From the NCBI RefSeq assembly GCF_963676325.1, contig NZ_OY781099.1:1612001-1676000 (forward strand): a DNA stretch of 64,000 nt, read 5' to 3'. A model generated the notes under the pieces. It had not been told where the DNA came from and did no database searches. It was given only the letters and a program-made list of their open reading frames with translations. This document shows, piece by piece, positions 31,008 to 38,840 of the stretch. The translations under genes and the position numbers were made by a program. Each line of letters opens with the position of its first letter. Positions within the stretch are counted from its first letter, which is position 1. This stretch comes from an uncultured Bacteroides sp. Lineage in GTDB: Bacteria > Bacteroidota > Bacteroidia > Bacteroidales > Bacteroidaceae.

Positions 31008-31791
31008 AAGTTATACTATTATGAATAATAGCTTAATAATGAACTTTGGCTGCTCAGATGTTTACAGGCTATTTATATTATCACTAACCACAGACCGGGA
31101 ATTAAAAACTGATACAACTTTAGATCAGTTAGCTGATTTCGTTGGTGAAAAGGTTACGGCTTATAATGGTAACAATAAAAGTAAATCATTTACCGATAAA
31201 CTAAGAGAAAGTAAAGAAGTCAGAGTAGATTCAGAAGATGGCATATCTTATAAAAATGGTAATAGAGTTACTAGAAACACCTATACATTTAAAGAGCCTA
31301 TACCAAAACATTATAGAAGGATAAGTAAAACACTTATAAACCTAGATTTATCAATCAAAATAAAAGGCTATATCATTAAACTTTTTAGTGTTGCAGAACC
31401 TCATTCATACAATATAAATAAATCACTAAATGAACTTGAAAAGGCACTCAAAATGAGTAAAACGACTATCAAAAAGTATAATGAAGAACTAATAGCAAAA
31501 GATTTACTGGAAATTACAGATAATGTTTGAACACTTAAAGTAGAATCTTTGATAGTAGATGAACCTCGTAAAATACCAAAGGAAGTACAAAGCATTTTTG
31601 AAGGTATGGAAAGTATAATTACCTTTAAGAAACAGAATAATCTTTCATTAACAAAATATGAAGCAATTTATTTAAGTGCAAAAAGCAAAGAATTTAAAGA
31701 GATAAAAGATTTAGAAAGTTGGTCTTACTGGCTATTGACTGGTGTTCCTTATAAATCTACCAATACAGATACCGGAGAAATAGCCCTATAA
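30982..31791 (+). CDS. Replication/regulatory protein with winged-helix domain
   Basis: 269 residues with one TGA (31528-31530, codon 183). The N-terminus resembles initiator-type wing-helix proteins; LEKALKMSKTTIKKYNEELI followed by KDLLEI is a second helix-turn-helix just before the TGA. The C-terminal 85 residues include TGG Trp (SWSYWLLTG). Likely a replication initiator or transcription factor of the early block; not assigned to a named family. Confidence 0.65.
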
Positions 31792-31802
31792 AACTTAATA
31801 CT

Positions 31803-31946
31803 ATGATTACATTTTTAATTATTTTACTTGCTATCATTGATATATTGGGAATCTATCTTTTATGAGTAACAATAAAAGTAGTAATTGATTGAGTAGCTAA
31901 AGAAGTAAACAAAGCAATAGATGAATTAACTAACCAAAATAACTAA
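31803..31946 (+). CDS. Small single-span membrane protein
   Basis: 47 residues with two TGA codons (31863-31865 and 31890-31892) and no TGG. Residues 3-28 are hydrophobic (FLIILLAIIDILGIYLL then recoded Trp). Too short to show in a standard-code search. Function unknown. Confidence 0.6.
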
Positions 31947-31962
31947 CCAATCAGTCTTATCA

Positions 31963-32424
31963 ATGGATAAATTTCAAGAATTAGAAAATAAAGGTAGAAC
32001 CTTATTAAAATCATTTCTAGACCAAATAGGAGCAACAGATCAACAACCAACAACAGATAAATTTAATCCTGTAGATTACTATTTCACATATAAAGGTAAA
32101 AAGGTAGTAGCTGAAATAAAATGCAGGGATATTAAATACAAAGATTATAATACTCATCTTATAGAAGATAGTAAATTAAAAGCTTTATTAAAAGCTAAAG
32201 AAAATAATGACTGTGATTTTGCTTACTATATAAATTTCTTTGGTAAAGATATTGTTTATTGATATAGTACAGGTAATATTATTAATACAGCTTCACAAAA
32301 TAATATATACTGCAATAGAACTACAGCAGTAGATGCAGGGAAAAAAGATAAAGATGTTTGAATGATACCTGCTACAGTAGCAAAAGTGTATGTTAAAAAA
32401 GATAATTTTTGATATAAATTATAA
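31963..32424 (+). CDS. PD-(D/E)XK nuclease-like protein
   Basis: 153 residues with three TGA codons (32260-32262, 32359-32361, 32410-32412) and no TGG. The nuclease core is NPVDYYF..GKKVVAEIKCR, with D and ExK spaced as in the superfamily. A recombination or DNA-processing role in the early block fits. In the standard code the protein stops right after the core, losing 54 residues. Confidence 0.75.
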
Positions 32425-32487
32425 ATTATTATTAAGTTTGTATATAAAATAACACATATCTAAATATTAATTTATAATTATAGTACT

Positions 32488-32874
32488 ATGAAAACAAACT
32501 TTAAATTAATCTTGTTTTTAGCTTTAATAATCTCATATAGTTGTTCAGAAATTAAAAAGAATGTAAGTTCAGAAATCAGAAAGAATGCAGATACTGAATT
32601 ATATTTGAATGCAGACCAATACAGAACTTATGACTCTAGCACAGGAAAACCATTCACTGGCATTGGTGTAAGAAAGGGGAGTAATGAGTATTGCACCACT
32701 ATTGAAATCAAATACGAGGACGGCTATGGTATAGAGACAAAATATATCGATAGTAAAGGAAAAATTGCTGCTATTTTCAGGTGTGACAAAGACTGTAATC
32801 CTACAGGTGAACTATACTATGATTACAACGGTAATGCTATCACGAAGGAAGAATTTTTAAAAGTGAGACGCTGA
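32488..32874 (+). CDS. Prophage-borne lipoprotein with MORN-like segments
   Basis: 128 residues. Signal peptide with lipobox YSC near residue 19. The rest has GKPFTGIGVRKGSN and GELYYDYNGNAIT segments like degenerate MORN repeats. It ends in TGA followed by TAT TAA, so it gains only two residues if TGA is sense; this is the only prophage gene whose stop would be TGA. No Trp. It looks like a lysogenic-conversion cargo gene expressed with the host code. Confidence 0.7.
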   Translation: MKTNFKLILFLALIISYSCSEIKKNVSSEIRKNADTELYLNADQYRTYDSSTGKPFTGIGVRKGSNEYCTTIEIKYEDGYGIETKYIDSKGKIAAIFRCDKDCNPTGELYYDYNGNAITKEEFLKVRR

Positions 32875-32956
32875 TATTAATTGGAAGATATAGACAAAAC
32901 TTACAAAACCTAGTATTTTGCATATACATAAAATTTATACAGTTCTCCAATAACAC

Positions 32957-32989
32957 AAAGCCTACTTAGTTAATTCTAGGTAGGCTTTT
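32957..32989. terminator. Bidirectional terminator
   Basis: Thirteen-base stem with one mismatch (AAAGCCTAC / GTAGGCTTT core). It serves the convergent lipoprotein and HIRAN genes and overlaps the last codons of the latter. Confidence 0.8.
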
Positions 32990-33542
32990 CTGTTTCTTCT
33001 TTTACTTTATTCTTCTTTTGTAGCTCTCGTTTCTCTTTAGCAGATAATCCTGTTTTTACACATACAGAGCCATAAAAAATACCATCTCCTCCATTGTAAC
33101 CTTCTTTGTATCCAATAACACCATAAGCTTCTACTTTACCACTATTGTCTAGTATATAATTATACGTTTTTTTGTTACCTTTAGGCAAGTAACCTACGTG
33201 TGTATTTTTATCATTGTAAATTGCCACTGCACATTTATCATATTCATTATCTGTTTCAGCAATAGCATATCCTCCTTTAAATTGTCCTAATTCTGCAAAA
33301 CTTAGATTTCTAAAATTTGCACCTTTTAGTTCATAACAGCTAAACCCTATACGAGGAGATAAACCAAATACTTTATAGTTATTGCTTATATAATAAGATA
33401 TATCATCAATCGTATTTTTAGAAATATTTTTAACTTCTTCTTTTTGATTACTATCAACTGATTTTGCATCTTGTTTATTGTATTTACGAATAAATAATGT
33501 GATACCTAAGACTAAAACAAGAATAAATATAAATAATCCCAT
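32976..33542 (-). CDS. Membrane-anchored HIRAN-domain protein
   Basis: 188 residues. One N-terminal membrane span (about 2-17), a charged linker, then a HIRAN-like domain: GANFRNLSF, ETDNEYDKCAVAIYN (like the domain's N.YD..AI.V step), HVGYLPKGNKK. HIRAN domains recognise DNA ends or stalled forks and are usually fused to helicases or nucleases. Here it is alone and tethered to the membrane. No Trp, stop TAG, downstream of the recombinase gene on the same strand. Confidence 0.7.
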   Translation of the reverse strand: MGLFIFILVLVLGITLFIRKYNKQDAKSVDSNQKEEVKNISKNTIDDISYYISNNYKVFGLSPRIGFSCYELKGANFRNLSFAELGQFKGGYAIAETDNEYDKCAVAIYNDKNTHVGYLPKGNKKTYNYILDNSGKVEAYGVIGYKEGYNGGDGIFYGSVCVKTGLSAKEKRELQKKNKVKEETEKPT

Positions 33543-33607
33543 AGTACTTACTTTTTTTATATGTTCTTTGCAAAAGTAAAAAATATATTTACTAACAGGT
33601 CACATTT

Positions 33608-35320
33608 TTAGAAATAATATCTATTTTCTGGTGTATCAAACTGTTTTAAAAAATCTGTAATAGAATATTCTTTAGTTTCTACAGATAGACTAAACCCAGA
33701 TATAATATTTCCTTTAATATATCCTTTCTTCTTTTCAGTATCAAAAAACACATCATTGGACTTATAAAATATAGTGTAGTAATTATACTTTTTAGATGAA
33801 TAGTAGCCAATATAAATAACCTGCCCAGTTTTAAATGTTACGATTATAATAGAAGATGTACGTTCATCATTGTATATAACTATGTTATCAATTACTTTAT
33901 GGATTAGATCATATTTCTCAGTTTCATCAGTAATAGTATTGACTATAGAATTTATGTCTGAAATAGATTGAATAGCTTCTATTTGGTTTTCTTTAGATTT
34001 AATCTGCTTAAGTATAATCTCTTTTTCCTGTAAGTATTTACCTGCTTCTTTATTTATTGAATCCGCTTCTTTTAGCTTATTAGTATAAAGATCTGGTAGA
34101 TTAGGGAACTGTGTTTTAATTTCAATAGCTGCATTAACAATTAGATTAGCTTTATCTGTTAATTCTGCCTGTTTCTTTTCCAGTCCAGCTATCTTCTTTT
34201 CCAGTTCTTCTACTTCTTCTTTTAAAGGCTTAAGATTTGCTTGTGTTTTGTTATTAGCCAACTCTTTATAATATAAGACCTTTACTGTCTCCCAGATAAT
34301 ATACTCAATCTTATGACTCTTAATAGACTTAGATTTACATTCTGTCTGTTTATTGGTAGCCTTAGCATACCTATCGTGACAACAATAAACACTTTTAGAA
34401 GAACTGTAGGTATAAGATACATTACAGTAAGGACACTTAATTAATCCTCTTAATAATTGAAAGTGTTTAACTCCACTGCTTTTACTTCTGATAGTTCTTT
34501 CTTTCATTTTACTAATTGCCAGATCATACAGTTCAGCAGATACAATAGCAGGTACTTTTACTGTAGCAGCTTCTGTTACCTTCCTGTACTTCTTTCCTTC
34601 CTTTGGCTTATCGCTCTTTAATCTTAGTTTAGCTTCTCCCTTATAAACAGTATTAACAAGTAAAGAAGATATAGTGGGTACTGTCCAGTTTTTACCACCT
34701 TTAGTTTTACCGCCTTCACCATTTAAAATAACAGGTATTCTATAACAGGAATATCCATCTGCTGAAAGCTGAAAGATTCTCTTTACTACTTCAGCTTCTT
34801 CATCATTTATAGATAACTTCTTTGTTTCTGTATTGTAGTCATAGCCATAAGCAGCTTTATAAGTATAACTGCTACCTTGCTTTAAAATCTTATTTCTTTT
34901 AGATGAAATAGTTCTGGCTTTAAATGTGGCTACTTCCTGTTCTGCTATCATAGATGTAATGCCAATAGCAAACATTCCAAGTTGATTATCAGAACCATCT
35001 TCGTTCAATGTGTGTAAACCTTCTTTTTTAGAATAGATACATATACCTATATCAGCAAATTCTCTTACTTGCTGCTGTAAGTAAATAGATTTTCTACTTA
35101 ATCTGGATAACTCCCATACGAGAATTATATCTATATCATTTTTAGTAAGCTGTCTTAGCTTCTCAAATTCTTCTCGGTCATTTTTAAAGCCACTAATCTT
35201 TTCTTCAAAAGTATAAACGACCTCTATGCCATTAGCCTTAGCATAATCTTTTAGTTCATTTGTCTGTTTACTATAGTCCTGATCTTCAGTAGATACTCTG
35301 GAATAAATTGCACCTTTCAT
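33608..35320 (-). CDS. Large serine recombinase (phage integrase)
   Basis: 570 residues. Resolvase catalytic domain: YSRVSTEDQ with the nucleophile Ser, LVWELSRLSRKS, and helix E. Recombinase domain: AAYGYDYN...NWTVPTISSLLVNTVYKGE. Zinc ribbon: CPYCNVSYTY..YCC...C. A coiled-coil motif (about 365-450) follows. All three Trp are TGG and there is no in-frame TGA, so the host can translate it. It lies beside attR. Confidence 0.92.
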   Translation of the reverse strand: MKGAIYSRVSTEDQDYSKQTNELKDYAKANGIEVVYTFEEKISGFKNDREEFEKLRQLTKNDIDIILVWELSRLSRKSIYLQQQVREFADIGICIYSKKEGLHTLNEDGSDNQLGMFAIGITSMIAEQEVATFKARTISSKRNKILKQGSSYTYKAAYGYDYNTETKKLSINDEEAEVVKRIFQLSADGYSCYRIPVILNGEGGKTKGGKNWTVPTISSLLVNTVYKGEAKLRLKSDKPKEGKKYRKVTEAATVKVPAIVSAELYDLAISKMKERTIRSKSSGVKHFQLLRGLIKCPYCNVSYTYSSSKSVYCCHDRYAKATNKQTECKSKSIKSHKIEYIIWETVKVLYYKELANNKTQANLKPLKEEVEELEKKIAGLEKKQAELTDKANLIVNAAIEIKTQFPNLPDLYTNKLKEADSINKEAGKYLQEKEIILKQIKSKENQIEAIQSISDINSIVNTITDETEKYDLIHKVIDNIVIYNDERTSSIIIVTFKTGQVIYIGYYSSKKYNYYTIFYKSNDVFFDTEKKKGYIKGNIISGFSLSVETKEYSITDFLKQFDTPENRYYF

Positions 35321-35341
35321 AGCCTTAATTTTTAATTGCTA

Positions 35342-35372
35342 CAAAGCTACATATAATTACTGATACCTGCAA
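35342..35372 (-). promoter_or_regulatory. Recombinase promoter, overlapping the attP arm
   Basis: On the minus strand TTG (35370-35372), 20-base spacer, TAGCTTTG (35342-35349): a good Bacteroides promoter. Predicted start near 35335, about 15 bases before the ATG. The -33 element lies inside the inverted arm of attR, so recombinase bound there could repress its own gene. Confidence 0.65.
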
Positions 35373-35431
35373 CTGTTTAACTATGGGTTTTCAACTGTGA
35401 ACCCATGAGCACTCATCTGAGGGCTTACTTA
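35361..35431. other. attR (phage arm, core, host half-site)
   Basis: Phage half 35361-35405, centre A|T at 35405/35406 inside core ATGAG (35405-35409), host half 35406-35431. Aligned with attL the two share GAACC.ATGAG...TCATCTGAG. Re-joining left-of-attL with right-of-attR gives a dyad matching 18 of 26 per side; re-joining the phage halves gives 32 of 45 per side. Both are centred at the same step. Confidence 0.7.
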
Positions 35432-35441
35432 TATTCCTTTA

Positions 35442-35473
35442 CAAATGTAGTAAAATTATTTCGATAATCCAAA
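35442..35473 (-). promoter_or_regulatory. Native promoter of the HU-like gene, now displaced
   Basis: On the minus strand TTTG (35470-35473), exactly 20 bases, TACATTTG (35442-35449). Before integration it would transcribe leftward through attB (30 bases away) into the HU-like gene. In the lysogen it points into attR and the recombinase gene, about 115 bases away. Confidence 0.7.
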
Positions 35474-35578
35474 TAGAGATACTGTTACTTTTAAATCTTT
35501 ATCTTGTACTAAAAAAGGTTCTATTATAATATTACAACGACAATATTTACTACTGTTCTTTATAATGAGAATAAAGTT

Positions 35579-35692
35579 GGTGGCAGATGATGCTGATTAG
35601 TAGCAGATGATTTTGTATCTGCTACCAGCTGAGAATGCTTGCTGTAAGACTTTTTGTGCGTTTAGTAGCAGATGGTGGGAGATGATTTTGGA
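35579..35692. repeat. GTAGCAGAT repeat cluster (right copy)
   Basis: Copies of TAGTAGCAGATGATTTTG and variants at about 35579 (GTGGCAGATGATG), 35597, 35616 (inverted) and 35662, plus a decayed GGGAGATGATTTTGG. They share the core GTAGCAGATG with the cluster at 6616-6731. Confidence 0.8.
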
Positions 35693-35711
35693 AAATTGTT
35701 TTTTTTCTTGG

Positions 35712-37058
35712 TTATTCATCTTTACCTTCAATCCGTTTACGTTCCTTGTCGAAATCAGAAAGATAGTCACGATCCTGAATCACTCTAAACTTATTATATT
35801 CTTCGTAAGCCTTAATCTTCGCCTGTTCCGCATTAATTTTTCCTTTATCTAAAAGAATAGGGTAGGAAGAAAGTTCAAGAAAACTATCTAAGAATTTAGC
35901 CCAATCTTCCATTGTAGTGGTAATTCTTCGTTTGGCTCTGTTTTCTGCTAAATCCAGATAGGCTGAAACAATTTGATTCAATTCTTTAATATGGGTTTCA
36001 GATAAATAATTCTTTGCTACGCCTACATCCGATTTTAGAACCTTTCCGTCCGGTGCTTGTTTCCAGTTCGTTAATCCCATTTTCTGTTTAGCTGCATCGG
36101 CATGTGTATAAATAATCTCTGCGGCAGTTTGTCCTGTTATGGCCCAATGCAGTTTATTCTGCACTTTTGCATAGAACTCTTTAGTGGTTGGAGAATCTTT
36201 CTGGTAATCATCTGCAGTAGCATATATATCTGTGATTTTCTGGTAAAGCATTCGTTCCGAAGCACGAATCTCACGAATGCGTTCCAATACAAGTTCAAAG
36301 TGCTCTTTACTCCAGCTATCACCTTTCTTAAAACGTTCATCGTCCATAACGAATCCCTTTCGGATATATTCGCTTAGTACTTGAGTTGCCCAGATTCGGA
36401 ATTGAGTAGCTTTGACTGAATTAACCCGATAACCAACGGCAATAACTGCGTCAAGATTATAAAACATCGTTTCATACTGTTTGCCATCATCGGCAGTTAT
36501 TCGAATTTTTCTAATAACTGAAAATTTATTAAGCTCACCCGACTCAAATATTTGTTGTAGATGATAGTTAATAGTTGGTACTTCAACATTGAAAATCTCA
36601 GCCATTCTTTTTTGTGTAGTCCAGAATGTGGCACCATCAAAGGTAAGCTCCACACGTAGATTTCCTTCCGGATTACTATAGAAAATAATGTCTGCATTCT
36701 CCCTTATATCAATACTTTCCTCTGTTTCAATCTTCCCTGAAAAATATTCTCTGGCTAGCTTGACTTCATCCTTCTTCCCGTCAGCCTGCATAGCAATAAG
36801 TAAACAAGCATATTGAGATAACTTTATATTTTCTACCTTTCTGGATGCACCTTTACCAACCTGGATCATATCGCTCACGTGGGCGAAATGATCGTCTTTA
36901 TTCTTGTTGTTTGTCTGGCACAGATCTTCTGCTTTGTCAATTACTTTTTTGAATTTACTGTAATCGGAATATCCTAAAGATACACATAGATCTCTTGACA
37001 TCCAGTAACTATTACCAGAAGCATCGGTTTGCTTTATTTTATTGAAGATAGATTGCAT
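35712..37058 (-). CDS. RhuM-family protein with DinD/BRO-like N-terminus
   Basis: 448 residues. The first 115 residues (SGNSYWMSRDLCVSLGYSDY, KLSQYACLLIAMQADGKK, AREYFSGK) resemble DNA-damage-inducible protein D / BRO-N. From about 120 it matches the RhuM virulence family (QKRMAEIFNVEVPTINYHL, FYNLDAVIAVGYRVNS, RIWATQVLSEYIRKGF). RhuM function is not established; such genes are frequent in genomic islands and near restriction loci. It was upstream of the HU-like gene before prophage insertion. Confidence 0.85.
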   Translation of the reverse strand: MQSIFNKIKQTDASGNSYWMSRDLCVSLGYSDYSKFKKVIDKAEDLCQTNNKNKDDHFAHVSDMIQVGKGASRKVENIKLSQYACLLIAMQADGKKDEVKLAREYFSGKIETEESIDIRENADIIFYSNPEGNLRVELTFDGATFWTTQKRMAEIFNVEVPTINYHLQQIFESGELNKFSVIRKIRITADDGKQYETMFYNLDAVIAVGYRVNSVKATQFRIWATQVLSEYIRKGFVMDDERFKKGDSWSKEHFELVLERIREIRASERMLYQKITDIYATADDYQKDSPTTKEFYAKVQNKLHWAITGQTAAEIIYTHADAAKQKMGLTNWKQAPDGKVLKSDVGVAKNYLSETHIKELNQIVSAYLDLAENRAKRRITTTMEDWAKFLDSFLELSSYPILLDKGKINAEQAKIKAYEEYNKFRVIQDRDYLSDFDKERKRIEGKDE

Positions 37059-37269
37059 GTATGGGGTGCTGGTGTTTTGTATTGTAAATATAGTTATTTT
37101 TCTTTGGTTATTGCATTATGATGTGGAACTTTTTATACTTTCATACATGGCATCGAAACTATTTAAGATGGTGTCACTTAAATACTAAAAAGGGTTATAG
37201 CATATCAAATACTTTTTGAATGTAAAGCCAAAAATCCCATAAAGAGAACTTCGATTTTATGATGATTAA

Positions 37270-38748
37270 CTATTTATATATATCAGGAAAAATGATTTTT
37301 AAAAGAGCGTAAATATCAGAACTCTTATCTACTTGCAAAGTACTTCTTTCTAAATTAATAGGCTTTTTAAATTTTTTACTATTATTCATTTTCTGAAAAT
37401 GTTCTCGCCTTGTAAAGTCTTCATCGTCAAAGCAATTGTCCAAAGCAACATCAATGTATTGCCAATAATCTTTTCTGAAATTTTTATTTTGATTAATGAG
37501 TGAATTCCATTGAAGTATTTCTCCAAATAAAATTTTCTTATATTTTATTGAAAGGACTAAGTTCATAACTACGTTTATTGTATGATCACATAGCAATTTG
37601 TATTTTTCAAATGATGAACCATTTATTATGTCAAAATAGTAAGAGATATGTTCTAGGTTGCTTGACCCTTGTTTGTAAGCGTTAAATTCATAAGGGTGGT
37701 CGTCATCATAAAAGCAAAGACCTCTTGATTGAAAAGCATAAATTATTGATATTGATCTTGAATTAATATCAATTTTTAATAGGCATTTCTTTATGCGATC
37801 AACTAGATCTTCATTTCCTGTCCAAATGAAAAGCGTAATCAGATCTATATAGTCTCCATCATGATAAAAAGGATTGTCAGTAAGAACTTCTACGTAAAGA
37901 TCTATTACAGATGATTTTTTATCTAGCAAATCGCAAATATAGGAAACATATTCAACTGGGAATTCATAAGATATATCCTTCATTCGTTCTTTAAATTGAT
38001 CTCGTTCAATGCAACTAAAACTATTAGAATATTGACTGACTTCATATAATGGGAATTCATATGAACTATTATCGGTGAATTCACATTCTTCTTTATCTTG
38101 TTTTTTGTTTTGTTTGACAAGTAACTTTTCGTAATATGGATTTGTTATCCACCTTATTATATTGGAGCATGAATTTAGTTTTCCTGTTTCAAATATTTGT
38201 TTTAGTTTTTCCCTATTCCCTAGATCATCGTATATATTCCAAGGAATATCACCTAAACAAACCTCCAAGCAGTAATATGCTCCTTCTTTGAGCTTCTGAA
38301 TTTTGATATGATCGCATTGGTGTTTATAGAATATTTCAATAAAAATGTCTTCTTTATTAATTCTTTTTCCTATCACATCTGGTTTAATTTTCTTATCAAT
38401 ATTTTTTATATACTGTTCTAAGATAGTTTTATCGAAAATACAAACAACCTCTTTATTTATATTATTGATTAATCCTGGATATTTAGGTAATTTTATTTTT
38501 TTTGTTTCTTCTAATATTTCTTTCGCTAATAGGTGAATAATGGATTCATGGGATGATTCACCACAGTCTGAGCTTTTTGAGTGTGTAAAATGATGTGCCT
38601 GTATTTTTCCACCATTATATGCTATAACTTCTTCTTCGCAAAAAGGACATTTGCAATTACATTTTTTTCCATTGGGAACATTATCAACGAAAGTAAGTTT
38701 AGATTCTTGGTATGCATATACTAAGCTATTTTCAGAATGTTTTGTCAT
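37270..38748 (-). CDS. CoiA-like protein with zinc ribbon and PD-(D/E)XK nuclease
   Basis: 492 residues. The N-terminus has CNCKCPFCEEEV and QAHHFTHSKSSDCGESSHESIIHLL, the CoiA-like zinc-finger and helical segment. Next is a nuclease core with KPDVIGKRIN and IEIFYKH. The remaining 270 residues are unrecognised. CoiA relatives act in DNA uptake or recombination and also occur in defence islands. Confidence 0.7.
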   Translation of the reverse strand: MTKHSENSLVYAYQESKLTFVDNVPNGKKCNCKCPFCEEEVIAYNGGKIQAHHFTHSKSSDCGESSHESIIHLLAKEILEETKKIKLPKYPGLINNINKEVVCIFDKTILEQYIKNIDKKIKPDVIGKRINKEDIFIEIFYKHQCDHIKIQKLKEGAYYCLEVCLGDIPWNIYDDLGNREKLKQIFETGKLNSCSNIIRWITNPYYEKLLVKQNKKQDKEECEFTDNSSYEFPLYEVSQYSNSFSCIERDQFKERMKDISYEFPVEYVSYICDLLDKKSSVIDLYVEVLTDNPFYHDGDYIDLITLFIWTGNEDLVDRIKKCLLKIDINSRSISIIYAFQSRGLCFYDDDHPYEFNAYKQGSSNLEHISYYFDIINGSSFEKYKLLCDHTINVVMNLVLSIKYKKILFGEILQWNSLINQNKNFRKDYWQYIDVALDNCFDDEDFTRREHFQKMNNSKKFKKPINLERSTLQVDKSSDIYALLKIIFPDIYK

Positions 38749-38775
38749 AATTAGAAATATTAAGTGAATATTTAA

Positions 38776-38838
38776 TTATAGTATTTTTTGCATAGATAAT
38801 AGACTTTTTATCGATTATCTATGCAAAAAATACTATAA
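38776..38838. terminator. 25-bp perfect inverted repeat between ATPase and CoiA-like genes
   Basis: Arms 38776-38800 and 38814-38838 are perfect complements over 25 bases (core TTTTTTGCATAGATAAT), loop 13 bases. It follows the ATPase stop by two bases. It may act as a terminator, but the arms are far longer than needed. Confidence 0.7.
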
Positions 38839-38840
38839 AT

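Larger units (their letters stand above)
8287..35406. mobile_element. TGA-recoded (TGA = Trp) siphovirus-type prophage with serine recombinase
   Basis: About 27.1 kb, bounded by attL and attR. Content: accessory genes, holin-like protein, tail genes, HK97-type head genes, P27-type small and large terminase, AbiC-like protein, early genes, lipoprotein, HIRAN protein, large serine recombinase. Thirty-three in-frame TGA codons must be read as amino acid (Trp) for the structural and replication genes to be intact; no in-frame TAA or TAG interrupts them. HK97-type head, tube and tape measure with no sheath gene indicate a non-contractile tailed phage. Confidence 0.9.

Noticed and set aside
10580..32424. 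TAG or TAA recoding
   Set aside because: TAG and TAA occur only at natural ends (e.g. 18414, 21294, 24510, 24751 and 32976 for TAG).
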